A stretch of DNA of 64,000 nt from an uncultured Acidobacteriota bacterium (GCA_903832055.1 CAILAC010000016.1:930001-994000), one strand, 5' to 3'. Positions 26,767 to 37,179 are shown, counted from the stretch's first letter. Notes: generated by a model from the letters alone, not told the origin. Program-made: numbers and translations.

Positions 26767-27744
26767 ATGCGGACCTCCTCCCAAATTCCGGCATTGCCAA
26801 CGCTGATTGTCCACGGTGGCGCATGGGCCATTCCACCGGAAATGGCCGATGACCACCAGCGCGGAGTCGCCAACGCACTCGCCACCGGCTACGCAATCCT
26901 CAAAAAGGGCGGCACCGCAACCGACGCCGTCGAAGCCGCTGTTACCGTCCTCGAAGACGACCCCACCTTTGACGCTGGACGAGGCAGTTTTCTCACCTCA
27001 GAGGGTCGTGTCCAGCTCGATGCCCTGCTCATGGATGGAGCTACGCTCCGCGCCGGCGGTGTGGCCTGCGTTGAACACCTCCGCAATCCGATTCAGGCCG
27101 CCCGCCTCGTCCTCGATAAAAGCCCACATATCTACTTCGTTGGCCGGGGCGCAGAAGCCTTCGCCGCCAGCCACGGCATGCCTCTCATTGAGAACCAGGA
27201 ACTGGTCCTCGACCGCGAGAGGATTCGCCTCGCAGAAGCCCAGTCCCGGCTCGCCCGGGGCCTCGCCGACATCACCTTCAGCGGTGCCCTGGCAGAAGAC
27301 GACAAGAGCCCCGAAACCGCCGTCCAGAGCTTCCTCAGTCATGACACCGTAGGTGCCGTTGCGCTTGACCAGTTCGGCAACCTCGCAGCAGGCACCAGCA
27401 CCGGCGGCACACTCAACAAGGCTCCAGGACGCGTCGGCGACAGTTCCCTCATCGGCTGCGGCTGCTACGCAGACAATCACAGCGCAGCCGTTTCACTCAC
27501 CGGCTGGGGCGAACCCATCATGAAGCTCGTTCTGGGTAAATGGGCTACCGACCGCGTCGCCCAGGGCACCAGTCCGGAACTTGCCGCACAGCAGGCCATC
27601 GACTACCTGTTCCAGCGACTGGGAGGCCACGGCGGCATCATCCTGCTCGGCCCCGACGGCCGATTTGGCCTCGCCCACAACACCCCCGGGATGGCCTGGG
27701 GCATCGGCAACAGTGATGGCCTGCGTACCGGCCTCACCGTCTGA
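26767..27744 (+). CDS. Isoaspartyl peptidase / L-asparaginase (plant type, Ntn hydrolase)
   Basis: 325 residues. It hydrolyses beta-aspartyl dipeptides and usually asparagine. The precursor cleaves itself; the nucleophile is Thr194 in SHDTVGAVALD. Other signatures: LIVHGGAWA near the start, GGTATDAVEAAVTVLEDDPTFDAGRGS, and GRVGDSSLIGCGCYAD with the substrate-binding loop. I chose ATG 26767 because the conserved VHGGAW falls at residue 15; the frame is open further upstream without similarity. No signal peptide is visible, so it is probably cytoplasmic and may serve repair or recycling of isoaspartyl peptides. Confidence 0.92.
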   Translation: MRTSSQIPALPTLIVHGGAWAIPPEMADDHQRGVANALATGYAILKKGGTATDAVEAAVTVLEDDPTFDAGRGSFLTSEGRVQLDALLMDGATLRAGGVACVEHLRNPIQAARLVLDKSPHIYFVGRGAEAFAASHGMPLIENQELVLDRERIRLAEAQSRLARGLADITFSGALAEDDKSPETAVQSFLSHDTVGAVALDQFGNLAAGTSTGGTLNKAPGRVGDSSLIGCGCYADNHSAAVSLTGWGEPIMKLVLGKWATDRVAQGTSPELAAQQAIDYLFQRLGGHGGIILLGPDGRFGLAHNTPGMAWGIGNSDGLRTGLTV

Positions 27745-27993
27745 AGACTTACCCGCCCCCCTATTGAACTGCGATCGCTGCTGCAAGGGCCGCCCGGCCC
27801 CGCGCCATCTTACCTGCGTTCCCTCCAACCCGGGAACCCACCACTCAAGTAATCTTCCCAGCCGTCGATAAATGGGCCAAAGGCTTGACCGCCTTCCAAA
27901 TCTGGGAAGGCGGAGCCGCATTTCGACCGTTTTCAGTGGAAAAAGTTACACGAGTACTAGATAATAGTGCCAAAGGTAACCATTAAGTACCCT

Positions 27994-28800
27994 ATGATTC
28001 CTGCGCGTTCCAAAACGCCGGCTCGTCGCACACGTGTCTTTGCATGCGGCCCTCTGCTTTTAGTGGAAAAGCATCCGGCCGTTGTCCGCTGGACTCATTG
28101 GGTGAATTTCCCGTTGATTGCCATCATGGTCTGGAGCGGCCTCCTCATCTACTGGGCAGATTCAGCACCGGGCCACGCCTTGCAACATCAGGCATACCGC
28201 GTTGGATTTGGTCCTTTTACCCTGCTGCGACTCTTTCCGGACAAGTTCTACCAGCTTCTCCATCTCGACGGACATTTGACCCGCGGACTGGCTTTTCACG
28301 CACTTGTCATGTGGGTATTCACTGCCAACGGTGTGATTTATCTGTTGTTTTTGCTCGTCTCCGGGCAGTGGCGCTCAGTCCTGCCCCAATTCGCCGCACT
28401 TCGTCACTGGATGTTCCACCGGATCGCTGGCTTGGCCGGAAGACACAGCCAGCCCCTGCTTTCCAAATACAACCCTGGCCAACGCCTTGCATATACCGTG
28501 GTCAATCTGCTGACCGCCGTAGCTGTGTTGACCGGCTTCGCGATCTGGAAGCCCACCTCACTGCACGTCATTACAGCTATCTGCGGCGGTTATGAATCAG
28601 CGCGATGGCTTCACTTCTGGTGCACCATCGGCATTTGCATGTTCTTTCTCGTTCACCTCATTCAGGTCATCCGGGCCGGCTGGAACAACCTTCGCTCGAT
28701 GATCATGGGTGCCCAGTTGGTTCCGGCAGAGCATGGCCACTCCCACCCACCGGCAGCTCCCGCTTATGTGGCCGCTACAGGAGATCGAGCGCATGGCTGA
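27994..28800 (+). CDS. Membrane b-type cytochrome (cytochrome b561 / hydrogenase b-type family)
   Basis: 268 residues with four to five membrane segments and haem-ligand His in WTHWVNFPLIAIMVWSGLL, HLTRGLAFHALVMWVF and WLHFWCTIGICMFFLVHLIQV. This is the family that passes electrons between quinones and a periplasmic partner. Its end overlaps the start of the molybdenum oxidoreductase by eight bases, so it is almost surely the membrane redox partner of that enzyme. Start uncertain: ATG 27994 or GTG 27967, nine codons upstream; neither has a perfect ribosome-binding site. Confidence 0.85.
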   Translation: MIPARSKTPARRTRVFACGPLLLVEKHPAVVRWTHWVNFPLIAIMVWSGLLIYWADSAPGHALQHQAYRVGFGPFTLLRLFPDKFYQLLHLDGHLTRGLAFHALVMWVFTANGVIYLLFLLVSGQWRSVLPQFAALRHWMFHRIAGLAGRHSQPLLSKYNPGQRLAYTVVNLLTAVAVLTGFAIWKPTSLHVITAICGGYESARWLHFWCTIGICMFFLVHLIQVIRAGWNNLRSMIMGAQLVPAEHGHSHPPAAPAYVAATGDRAHG

Positions 28801-29842
28801 GACCCGGCTTCTCCGCAAACCTCCCGCTTCCGTCGGGCCTACCCAAAGCGATGAGTCGCAGGTACGCAACGAAGTCAGTCGGCGCACCCGGCGCAGTTTC
28901 ATCGCTGCCGGAGCAACGATTGCGGCATCCACAGTTGCCTTTGGAACCGCCTACCAGGCATTCAGCGGCAGCCAGCAGATTGGCACCTTGCGGCGGCCCC
29001 TCCGTGCGGCAGAAGATCTGAACGCCCTTATCGCTGAAAAAGTGATTGGTGAAACCGCCCTCGCGCCCACTTATCCCGCCACCCGTTCCCGCCGGCGTAC
29101 CTCTGCGAACGGCCCCTTCGGCATTCGCAAGGATCTTGATCCCGCGTCCTGGAGGCTGCAGGTGACCGGGCTCCACGAGCCATCCCGGCATTCCAGTTAC
29201 GTTGAAGATGTAGCCGCATGGCGGTATCGCTACGATCCATCCTTTGCTGACCGGGCAAGCCATTTGGATCAAGAGGTTTCTGAAACATCCAGCGTCATGA
29301 TCGGGGTGAAAACCAAGCTGGACACCTCCAATGCTGCTGTGACGAATGCAGTGCTCGACCCCTCAACGCAGTTTCGCCCCAACCCCTCTGGGCGAACGGT
29401 TCAGCCACAGCCAGGGTTGCTGCTCACCCTCGCCGATCTGAAGCGGTTCCCATTTATCGAGCAGACGACTGAATTCAAATGTATTGAAGGCTGGAGCGAA
29501 ATCGTCACCTACGGCGGCATCCGCTTTCGTGATTTCCTCGAGGCTCATCCTCCTGCGCGCAATCCGGATGGCTCACTGCCAAAGTACGCTGCCTTTTCTA
29601 CCCCGGACGGTGGCTACTTCAGCGGTCATGAGATGGCCATCCTGCTGCACCCGCAGACTCTCCTGTGCTTTCAGATGTGTGGTGAAGATCTGACGCCTGC
29701 GCACGGCGCACCGCTCAGACTCGCAACCCCGCTCAAATACGGGTACAAGCAGATCAAGCAGATAGGTCGAATTGCCTATACCAACGACAGGCCTGAAGAC
29801 TATTGGGCAAATCTGGGCTACGACTGGCACGGCGGGCTCTAG
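28793..29842 (+). CDS. Tat-exported molybdopterin oxidoreductase (sulfite oxidase / YedY type)
   Basis: 349 residues. A twin-arginine signal (SRRTRRSFIAAG, residues 29-40) sends the folded enzyme to the periplasm. The molybdenum ligand Cys230 sits in EFKCIEGWSEI, the standard position for the sulfite-oxidase fold, and LLHPQTLLCFQMCGEDLTPAHGAPLRL matches the rest of the domain. ATG 28793 is preceded by GGAG and overlaps the upstream cytochrome b gene. The pair probably forms a periplasmic oxidase or reductase coupled to the quinone pool; substrate (sulfite, S- or N-oxides, oxidised Met) cannot be decided from sequence. Confidence 0.87.
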   Translation: MAETRLLRKPPASVGPTQSDESQVRNEVSRRTRRSFIAAGATIAASTVAFGTAYQAFSGSQQIGTLRRPLRAAEDLNALIAEKVIGETALAPTYPATRSRRRTSANGPFGIRKDLDPASWRLQVTGLHEPSRHSSYVEDVAAWRYRYDPSFADRASHLDQEVSETSSVMIGVKTKLDTSNAAVTNAVLDPSTQFRPNPSGRTVQPQPGLLLTLADLKRFPFIEQTTEFKCIEGWSEIVTYGGIRFRDFLEAHPPARNPDGSLPKYAAFSTPDGGYFSGHEMAILLHPQTLLCFQMCGEDLTPAHGAPLRLATPLKYGYKQIKQIGRIAYTNDRPEDYWANLGYDWHGGL

Positions 29843-29912
29843 GCCCCCGCGCACTGAAAGAGCTTCGCGCGACGACCGGACAGCCCTGCATGTCGTAAGC
29901 CATAATCGCATC

Positions 29913-30512
29913 ATGCTTGTTCTCGCTTCAGCATCTCCCCGGCGCAGTGAATTGCTCACGCAAGCCGGCTTTCATTTCAGCATCCATCCCGCTCACATCC
30001 CGGAAGATCCCTTTCCAGACGAGGACCCGACCGCCTACGTCACCCGTCTGGCGCGCCAAAAGGCCGAGGCTGTCTTTGAACAGCTCTCAAAGATCCCTGC
30101 CGTGGGCGGCGAAATCAGTCTCGACGAGCTTGTCGTCCTCGGCGCCGACACCACCGTGACGCTCGATGGCGCAATTCTCGGCAAACCAGAGTCATCCGCC
30201 GACGCTGCGCGCATGCTTGCATTACTGTCGGGCCGCACTCACCGTGTCATTACCGGAGTAGCGCTCGTCTCGGCCGCCCACACGCAGGTTGCCGCTGAGT
30301 CAACTGCGGTCCAGTTCCTCAGCGTTTCAGCGGCTGAAATTGCAGATTACGTCGCGACGGGCGAGCCAGCCGACAAAGCCGGTGCCTATGCCATTCAAGG
30401 TCGTGCCGCCCGTTGGATTCCGCGCATCGATGGCTGTTACTTCAACGTGGTCGGGCTGCCCCTCGCCCTGGTTGCCACGCTGCTTGCGGCGCACACGACG
30501 CCCAAAGCCTGA
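29913..30512 (+). CDS. maf: Maf-family nucleotide pyrophosphatase
   Basis: 199 residues. Maf proteins hydrolyse non-canonical or modified nucleoside triphosphates to monophosphates (house cleaning). Signatures: MLVLASASPRRSELL, GADTTV, GKPESSADAARMLALLSGRTHRVITGVAL and GEPADKAGAYAIQG. The start is ATG 29913 because the conserved LASASPRR begins at residue 4; the longer frame upstream only overlaps the oxidoreductase. It is convergent with the TPR gene to its right. I did not separate the dTTP/UTP and m7GTP subfamilies. Confidence 0.93.
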   Translation: MLVLASASPRRSELLTQAGFHFSIHPAHIPEDPFPDEDPTAYVTRLARQKAEAVFEQLSKIPAVGGEISLDELVVLGADTTVTLDGAILGKPESSADAARMLALLSGRTHRVITGVALVSAAHTQVAAESTAVQFLSVSAAEIADYVATGEPADKAGAYAIQGRAARWIPRIDGCYFNVVGLPLALVATLLAAHTTPKA

Positions 30513-30535
30513 GCCTTGCGTTGCAAAGGGGCCGC

Positions 30536-32272
30536 TCAGGGAGTCCTGGCGAGAGCCTCGGCCTTGGCTCGCTCGGCTGCTGCTTCGGCTGCCCTGCCCT
30601 GGCGAGAATAGGCAACCGCGAGTTGACTGTGCGGATCGCTGAAGCTGGGGTCGGCCGCAATAGCCTCAAGGTAGCGCGCCACCGCCTGTTCAATTTCACC
30701 CCGCGCCAGCAGTTGGTTGCCTGCGTTTGTACTGAAGGCGGCGCGCTGGCGATTGACCGCCGTCCGGCTTAGCTCAGCTGCGCGTTTGCGCTCGGCAGCA
30801 GCCTCCGCTGTCTCTCCCTGCTCCGCCAGAACTCCGGCCAGAGTAATATGCGGACTAGGCTGGTTGGGCAGCAGTTCAATTGCATGCCGCAGTGCTTCTA
30901 CCGCTTCCGGCCGCCGTGACAGCTGCTTCAGGACGCTCCCCAGTATCGCCCAGCCATCCCCATTGTCCGGCCGCAACGCGAGCGCCACGCGCAATTGATC
31001 CACCGCCCCGGCAAGCTTGCCCGTTTGCATGAGCAGAATGCCGAGCGTGTAGGGAGGGTCAGGCAGATTTGGATCAAGACGCTCCGCCTCGGTCAGCTCG
31101 AGAACTGCGTCGTCCATGCGGTCCTTGAGCTTGTACGCCAGGCCCAGGTCGTAGTGCACCTGCGGGTCCTGCGGTGCCACCCCCCGCGCCTTCTCAAACT
31201 CCGCAATGGCCGCGTCAAATTCAGATTGCTGCAAGCGCGCCACACCGAGATCTTCATGCACCACCGGGTCCGCCGGAGTCTCGATCAACGCACGTTCAAA
31301 GTACGGAATCGCTTCCTTCGCGCGTCCCGTCTGCGTCAGGGCCAGCCCCAGGTTCGTCAGCGCCACTGGATTCTTGGGCTCAGCCAGAATTGCCTTCTGG
31401 AAGAGCGGAATGGATTCATCCTGCTTGCCGAGGCGCTGTTTTGCCATGGCCATTTCCAGGGCCGCTCCGGGCAGGTCAGGGCTCAGCTTGAGCGCCCGCT
31501 CCAGATGAACCACCGCCTCTTCGTCCTGCCCTGCCACCACGAGCCCATGTCCCAGTTGAAACTCCGCCAACGCATTGCCGTCCTGGCCCGCTGCACTGCC
31601 CGTTTCCGCCCCCAGCCGCAGCTCTGTCAGAGCCTCTTCGATGCGCTTTTCTTCAAGCAACACCGTGCCCAGGTGCATGTGGACTGCTGCAGCTGCGGCG
31701 GGTTGAGCTGGGTCTGCGAGTGCCGCGCGAAAAGCCGTTTCCGCCTCCGCCCAGCGCTTCTGCTGTGCCAGCAACGACCCGAGTTCGTCCTGAAGAGCTG
31801 CCATCTGGCGTGCATCTGGCTGCGTCTTGATGGCTGCGATGGCTGCTTGAATCTCGGCTTCTGCTTCCGCAGTCTTGCCCTTGGCAGCCAGTGCTCTCCC
31901 CAGTTCTTCATGTGCGGCAGCCAGGTTTGCCTCTGCACCGGGGTCTCCCGGCCTCAAAGCCAGGGCGCGTTCCAGCTCAGGAATGGCCTCAGTGGGCTTA
32001 CCCATCTGCACCAGGATCGCGCCCAGTGCGACACGCGGTTCCGCCATCCTGGGTGCCAGACGCGCAGCCTGGGCAAACTCTGTCCGCGCCTTCTCCAGCT
32101 CTCCCGCCTGCATGGCGGCATAGCCGGCACGAAAGGCCGCATCTGCCTGCTGCAACGCGGCCCCAGCCTTGGCTGGCCCACCCGCCTGCGCCCACGCGCA
32201 CGCAGCCAGTACGAGCCACTGCGCGCCGAGGAGCACCGTGTACCGCCACTGGTGCCGTGCATTTGCCGGCAT
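30536..32272 (-). CDS. Secreted TPR-repeat protein
   Basis: 578 residues: a signal peptide (LLGAQWLVLAACAWAQ) and then tandem tetratricopeptide repeats to the end, about a dozen by eye, with units such as AIPELERALALRPGDPGAEANL and AIPYFERALIETPADPVVHEDL shortened or varied along the protein. TPRs form helical scaffolds that bind other proteins. Its ATG directly follows the stop codon of the upstream TPR gene, so the two are one operon. Secreted TPR proteins beside CRTAC1 proteins and Oar-like receptors are common in acidobacteria; the partner is unknown. Confidence 0.85.
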   Translation of the reverse strand: MPANARHQWRYTVLLGAQWLVLAACAWAQAGGPAKAGAALQQADAAFRAGYAAMQAGELEKARTEFAQAARLAPRMAEPRVALGAILVQMGKPTEAIPELERALALRPGDPGAEANLAAAHEELGRALAAKGKTAEAEAEIQAAIAAIKTQPDARQMAALQDELGSLLAQQKRWAEAETAFRAALADPAQPAAAAAVHMHLGTVLLEEKRIEEALTELRLGAETGSAAGQDGNALAEFQLGHGLVVAGQDEEAVVHLERALKLSPDLPGAALEMAMAKQRLGKQDESIPLFQKAILAEPKNPVALTNLGLALTQTGRAKEAIPYFERALIETPADPVVHEDLGVARLQQSEFDAAIAEFEKARGVAPQDPQVHYDLGLAYKLKDRMDDAVLELTEAERLDPNLPDPPYTLGILLMQTGKLAGAVDQLRVALALRPDNGDGWAILGSVLKQLSRRPEAVEALRHAIELLPNQPSPHITLAGVLAEQGETAEAAAERKRAAELSRTAVNRQRAAFSTNAGNQLLARGEIEQAVARYLEAIAADPSFSDPHSQLAVAYSRQGRAAEAAAERAKAEALARTP

Positions 32273-33412
32273 CTATTGCGCCCCTGACGGTTTAGCCCCG
32301 GGCTTGGGGTCATTCCTGTGCTGAATCTCGACCGAGAGCTTGTATTCCCGATTCGCGTCCGCCATCCGCCCCAGCGCCCGATAGGCCTGCCCCAGCATGT
32401 TGTGGGTCACCGCATTATTGGGGTCCATGGTTTCAGCGCGCACCAGGTAATGCAGTGCCTGGGTCGGTTCGCCCAGCTTCACCAGAGCCTCGCCCAGCAG
32501 AATGTACGGCCCCGTGGTATTCGGTTCCAGCAGTACCGCCTTGTTCAGAGCCGTGCGCGCCTCTTCAAACTGCCCATTCCGTACATAGGCATCGCCAAGC
32601 CGGTCGTAGAGCGCGCCGTTCAGCGGATTGATCTTCCGCTCTGCCTCCAGATTTTTCACCGCTTCCGGCAGGTCAGCCTTTGCCAGTGCAATCTCCCCCA
32701 GCAGTTGGTGCGCCAACGGAAGCGACGGATTCAGCTCCACTGCCTTGCTGGCAAACACCGCCGCCTGATCCGCAAATTCACGCCGCAGCAGCATGCGCGC
32801 CGTAATCAGATACGCCTCAGCGGTGTCCGCGCCAAAGCCAAATTGCTGCGCAAAGGCGTGCCGCGCGTCGTCATACCGCCTCGCATCCGCGTAGCACAGC
32901 CCCAGAACATACTGCGGCTCCACATTCGCTCCCACAGGGTGCCCCAGGTTTGGATTTTCAGGCCTCTGTTCTGGATTTTCAGACCTCGGTTTCGCTGTAT
33001 CCAACCCCAGCGCCCCCTCCAGCAAAGGTATCGCCTCCGCCGGACGCCCCAGCCGGTACAGCGTAATGCCACGCATCTCCTGCGAAGCCTTGTCTCCCGA
33101 ATCCTGCGCAATCGCCCGCGCAAAGGTTGCCTCGGCTTCCTGCAGTTGCTCGCGTTGGTAGAGCACCATGCCCAGCAGCCGCTCAACGCCCGCTTCCTCA
33201 GGAACCACCTTGGCCAGCTTCTGCAGCGCCTCAAGAGCTTGATCGAGCCGGCCCTTGGCAGCCAATTCTCTTGCTTCTGCAAATGTAGGAGGGGGCGCAG
33301 GCATCTGGCTGTCAGCTTGGCCTGTTGCCTGGCTGAGCGCCTGTCCGGTGCTTACAGCAAGCAGCAGCAATGCCCCTAAGATCGTTTTGTTTCTCATCAA
33401 CCGATTACCCAT
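32273..33412 (-). CDS. Secreted TPR-repeat protein
   Basis: 379 residues. The N-terminus (ILGALLLLAVSTGQALSQ) is a signal peptide; MRNK six codons in is an equally good start. TPR units run through the protein, the clearest being the last three (ALYDRLGDAYVRNGQFEEAR, PYILLGEALVKLGEPTQALH and NMLGQAYRALGRMADANREY). A non-TPR, Pro/Asn/Glu-rich linker interrupts the repeats and is encoded by two 21-bp direct repeats. The stop codon abuts the ATG of the next TPR gene. A terminator of the upstream receptor 4 lies 66 bp before this gene, so the TPR pair has its own promoter. Confidence 0.84.
   Translation of the reverse strand: MGNRLMRNKTILGALLLLAVSTGQALSQATGQADSQMPAPPPTFAEARELAAKGRLDQALEALQKLAKVVPEEAGVERLLGMVLYQREQLQEAEATFARAIAQDSGDKASQEMRGITLYRLGRPAEAIPLLEGALGLDTAKPRSENPEQRPENPNLGHPVGANVEPQYVLGLCYADARRYDDARHAFAQQFGFGADTAEAYLITARMLLRREFADQAAVFASKAVELNPSLPLAHQLLGEIALAKADLPEAVKNLEAERKINPLNGALYDRLGDAYVRNGQFEEARTALNKAVLLEPNTTGPYILLGEALVKLGEPTQALHYLVRAETMDPNNAVTHNMLGQAYRALGRMADANREYKLSVEIQHRNDPKPGAKPSGAQ
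32952..32993. repeat. Two 21-bp tandem repeats inside a TPR gene
   Basis: Units 32952-32972 and 32973-32993 both start GGATTTTCAG and differ at a few positions. They encode the linker RSENPEQRPENPN in the TPR protein and keep the reading frame. Confidence 0.7.
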
Positions 33413-33478
33413 TCTCCAGAATATCTCTCATGACTTTCCCTTGCCACGAACCCATTCGAGCTTCGCCACAAAAAGACA

Positions 33479-33500
33479 GTGGGGAGCCGAAGCTCCCCAC
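33479..33500 (-). terminator. Terminator of receptor 4 with a UUCG tetraloop
   Basis: On the minus strand: GTGGGGAGC, loop TTCG, GCTCCCCAC, then TGTCTTTTT. The C(UUCG)G loop is the very stable tetraloop. It lies 26 bp after the receptor 4 stop. Confidence 0.88.
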
Positions 33501-33525
33501 CGAGTACCGCATGTGATGTCAGACC

Positions 33526-36500
33526 TTAGAACTGGATCCGAGCCGACAGTTCGAGACCACGAGCCTGCGCTCCCGGTGCCATTCCGCCGATCGTTCCTTC
33601 CTGCTGCACATCGCCACCAGGATTGCCGGCGTTGATGTGGTTAAAGAAGTTCGGCATATCAGCGCGGAACTCCATCTGAACCGACTCCCAGATCGATACC
33701 TTCTTGCTGAGCGAGAGATCGGTGTTGAAGAAGGACGGTCCAAAGTACGTGTTCCGGCCTGCATTGCCGATCTTGTCCAGACCCGCGTGCGAGAACTGGC
33801 CAGAGGTCAGGTTCTTGTCAGCGTGGTAGAAGGTGCGGTTACGAGACTGCGCGTTGAATCCCGAGAGGCTGGTTTTGAGCTTGCCTGCAACGTTAGGACG
33901 GCAAGGTGCCGAACCCGGGATGTCGTCGCCGCAGTTGTCCAGGCCCAGCCCAAAGGGAAGACCGCTCGACCAGTTCAATACGCCCGATACCTGGAATCCG
34001 CCGATGATGGCATCCACCACACGGCTGGCTCCCGGGACGAACATCTTGCCCTTGCCAAAAGGAAGCTCGTAGCTGCCATAGCTCACCAACGACTGCTTGC
34101 GCACGTCATTGTTGTTGCCATAGACCGCTGCCTTGTCCCAGGTTGCAAAGCCGCTGTTGAAGTCATGTGCAGCTGCCCACTGGTAGTTGGCATTGATGTT
34201 GGCGCCCTTGCCAATCTTCTGGGTCAGAGTCACCTGCAATGCGTTGAAGTTGTTGTTCTGGTTGTCGCCGTAGTAGCTGATGCCCGCATCCCAACCGCAT
34301 GCACCCGCTGGCAACGTAACGCCATCGAATGTAGGCTGCTGGTAGATAGGATCCTTGCAGGCCGCAAGAGAGCCGCCCATGTAGCGTTGCAGCAGTTTCT
34401 GGTTAGCCGTACCGCCATCAGCTGCGACGGAGGTGCCAGCCACTGGGACCGCTTTCGGGTCATAGTGCAGCGATTGGCCATTCACACTGAAAGAACCCGG
34501 CAGGTTGATGCCTGATTCATTCGGGTTGGTGTTGTTGCCGTCACCGGCGCTCAGGCTGTGCGTTCCCTTGTTGCCAACGTAGGCTGCCGTCAGGGTGGTG
34601 CTCTGGGTCAGCGCGCGCTGAATGCTGAAGTTCCAGGCATCCAGGGTGGGGAAGCGAAGCGGGTTAGGACGTGCCTTCGATCCAAGGTAGTGACCAGGAT
34701 TCGGCAGAAGTCCGCTCGCAGGGACCGTTCCAAACTGCGTCAAAGCTGCCGAGCCAGACGGAGGACCGTCAGACAGCTTGAAGGCGTAGGTGGTTGTGCC
34801 GCCCGTGGGGTTCACGCTCTGGTTGCCAAGAATCGGCAGGTTCTGCGTGACAACGTGGCCAAAGATGGAGCCGAAGACACCGATGTCAAAGCTGCGTCCT
34901 TAGCCAGCGCGGATCACAGTCTTCGGATCGAGCTGGTAGGCCAGGCCGAGACGCGGCTCGAACTGCTTCATCTTCTGGATCTTCCAACCCATGTTGTTGC
35001 CCAGGTTGCCGTATCCTGCAACGTGCAGGTAGCCGTCGTCCAGGTTCATCAAAGCGCCGTTGCCCTTGGCATTGACGCTTTCAGGGAAGTAAAGCTCCCA
35101 GCGAACGCCGGCGTTGACCGTCAGCTTGCGGGTTGCCTGCCACGTGTCCTGCGCGTAGAAGAAGGGTCGGTTCTGGTGCTCCTTGGCGTTGGTCGAAACC
35201 GACACGTAACGGCCAAAGCTCGTCGCTTCACCCAGTACGAACGTTGCGAAGCTGATACCACCGGTGGTGCCGTTGCTGGTAGGTCCGTTCGAGAAGTGGA
35301 TTGCACCCGAACGATCCTGGTCAGAAGGTACGCGGAGGTTGTTGGCAAAGCGCAGATCCACACCAAACTTGATCGCGTGGTTGCCCAGCGTCTTGGTCCA
35401 GTTGGTGACGAACTGCAACTGGCTCTCATCCTCGGTCAGTGGGCAGTTGCAACGGTTGACGCCAAGACCTGCGCCGAATACCGGCTGCGTGCTGCCGCCA
35501 TTGATGTTGTCCATCAGGAAGCCCGGCGAACCAGAAGTAAAGCGATCGCCAAAGTTGATGCCCGGGATGCCCAGCGTGTTGGCAAAAGAAACGCCCGTGT
35601 CGTACTTCGAGGTGAGAATCTTGTAGCCATACCAGCCCACGCGAACGTCCGCGACGAGCTTGGGGTTGATGAGGAAGTCGATACCGGTTGCAAGGCTCTG
35701 GTTGGTGCCCTGCGATGAACCGCCGTAGCCGCCAACACCAAAGCCAGGACCACCCGCATCGCCGAACATGACCTTGCCGGTCAACGTATCAGTGAAGCGC
35801 GAGAAACGGCCAAACATGCTGACCTTCTGGCTCAGAGTGTAGTCGCCACGAACCGTCCACTGGTCGCTGTTGAAGAGACCATTGCCGCCGAGGCTGTAGT
35901 TGTCAGTGATGCCATTCAAGGTTGAGGTCTTGTTGGGCTTGAAGGGCTGCAGGTACTTCAGCAGTGCCAGCGACTGTGCCGACAGTTGCGCCGTCGGAAT
36001 GACGTTCATCGCATAGGGAACGGGCATCGTAGCTTCTGCACCGCTGCTGCCCGAAGGAACCTGCTCATAGATGGTACCGGCCGTAGGGCCAAGAGCAGTC
36101 AGGTACTCGCTGAAATCGCAACCAGCGATTCCACCAGGACCAACCTTGTTGCCGAGGCAGGTGTCAACCAGCAGGCTGGTCGGCAGGGTATCAGTTGCCG
36201 TCGTGCCGACTTTGGCGCGCTGCGCTTCATAGTTGCCAAAGAAGAACGCGCGATCACGCCAGATCGGGCCGCCGATCGAACCGCCAAAGCGATTCTTGAA
36301 GCCGGCCGGGATCGCAGGCAGACCGTTGTTGTACTTCGATTCCTGCTGCTGATACGGGTCACGTGCCTGGTTGGCATTGTCCGTACGGAAGTCGTACGCA
36401 CTGCCGTGGAACTTGTTTGTGCCCGAGCGGGTCTGCGCGGTCACTACCGAAGAAACTGCCTTGCCAAACTCTGCGTCAAAGTTCTGCGTGGTGATCTTGG

Positions 36501-37179
36501 TTTCGGTTACCGCATCGAGAGCGGGATTGATGACGATAAGGCCCAGAATCGGGTCCTGGTTGTCCGTGCCGTCCAGCTCAAACGCCACGCCACCAAAGGC
36601 CTGACCGTCAATCTGAATCTGCTTGGAAGCCTGGGGGTTTTCGCTGGCTGCGTGCGACCAGCCAAGTTGCTGTGCGCCCGGCAGCAAGAGCTGCAGGTTG
36701 GTGAAGTTCTGATCGCCGACCGGCAGATCTGAAACTTCCTGCTGATTGAATACGGTGGAAACGTCCGCGCGATCGGTCTTCAACTGTGCAACCGACTCTG
36801 CGTTCACTTCGACCGTCTCACCGGCTGCACCGGCAACTTCGAGGGTCAAATCAATACGCGGCGCAGTATCAGCCGCGACAACAATGCCCTTCGTCGTCGA
36901 GGTCTTGAAGCCCTGGGCTTCAACCTTTACGTCGTACGTGTCAGGCACAAGGTGAGAAACCGTGTAGTCGCCTGCTGCGTTTGAAAGTGCGTTGACAACG
37001 GTGCCCTTGGCTACGTCCGTCACGGTTACCGTAGCGCCTGGAACTACCGCTCCGGTCTTATCCGTCACAGTGCCAAAAACCGATCCGTAAACCGATTGGG
37101 CATGCGCGGGTGCGTTCGTGAGCATGCATACGATGGCGAGGAGTGCCAGAGCGTACGATGCCCGCAAGATCTTAGTCAT
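33526..37179 (-). pseudogene. Oar-like TonB-dependent receptor 4, interrupted by one in-frame stop
   Basis: A receptor gene of 1218 codons with signal peptide (LTNAPAHAQ), carboxypeptidase-regulatory-like domain (GSVFGTVTDKTGAVVPGATV), plug and barrel ending in SARIQF. The ATG at 37179 has GGAG five to six bases before it. At 34900-34902 the frame meets TAA in VIRAG-stop-GRSFDIGVFG; reading resumes in the same frame and runs intact to the normal end. Receptors 2 and 3 have Phe at the equivalent point (IRSGFS and IRAGFG) and receptor 1 has Tyr (FGGYG), so a Tyr codon probably changed to TAA by one base. Both halves otherwise look healthy and a terminator remains. Possible readings: recent pseudogene, strain polymorphism, readthrough, or sequencing error. 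Confidence 0.88.

Noticed and set aside
30995-33379. Long plus-strand open frames opposite the TPR genes
   Set aside because: Arise from the GC-rich codon pattern of the TPR genes; no ribosome-binding site or protein-like composition.
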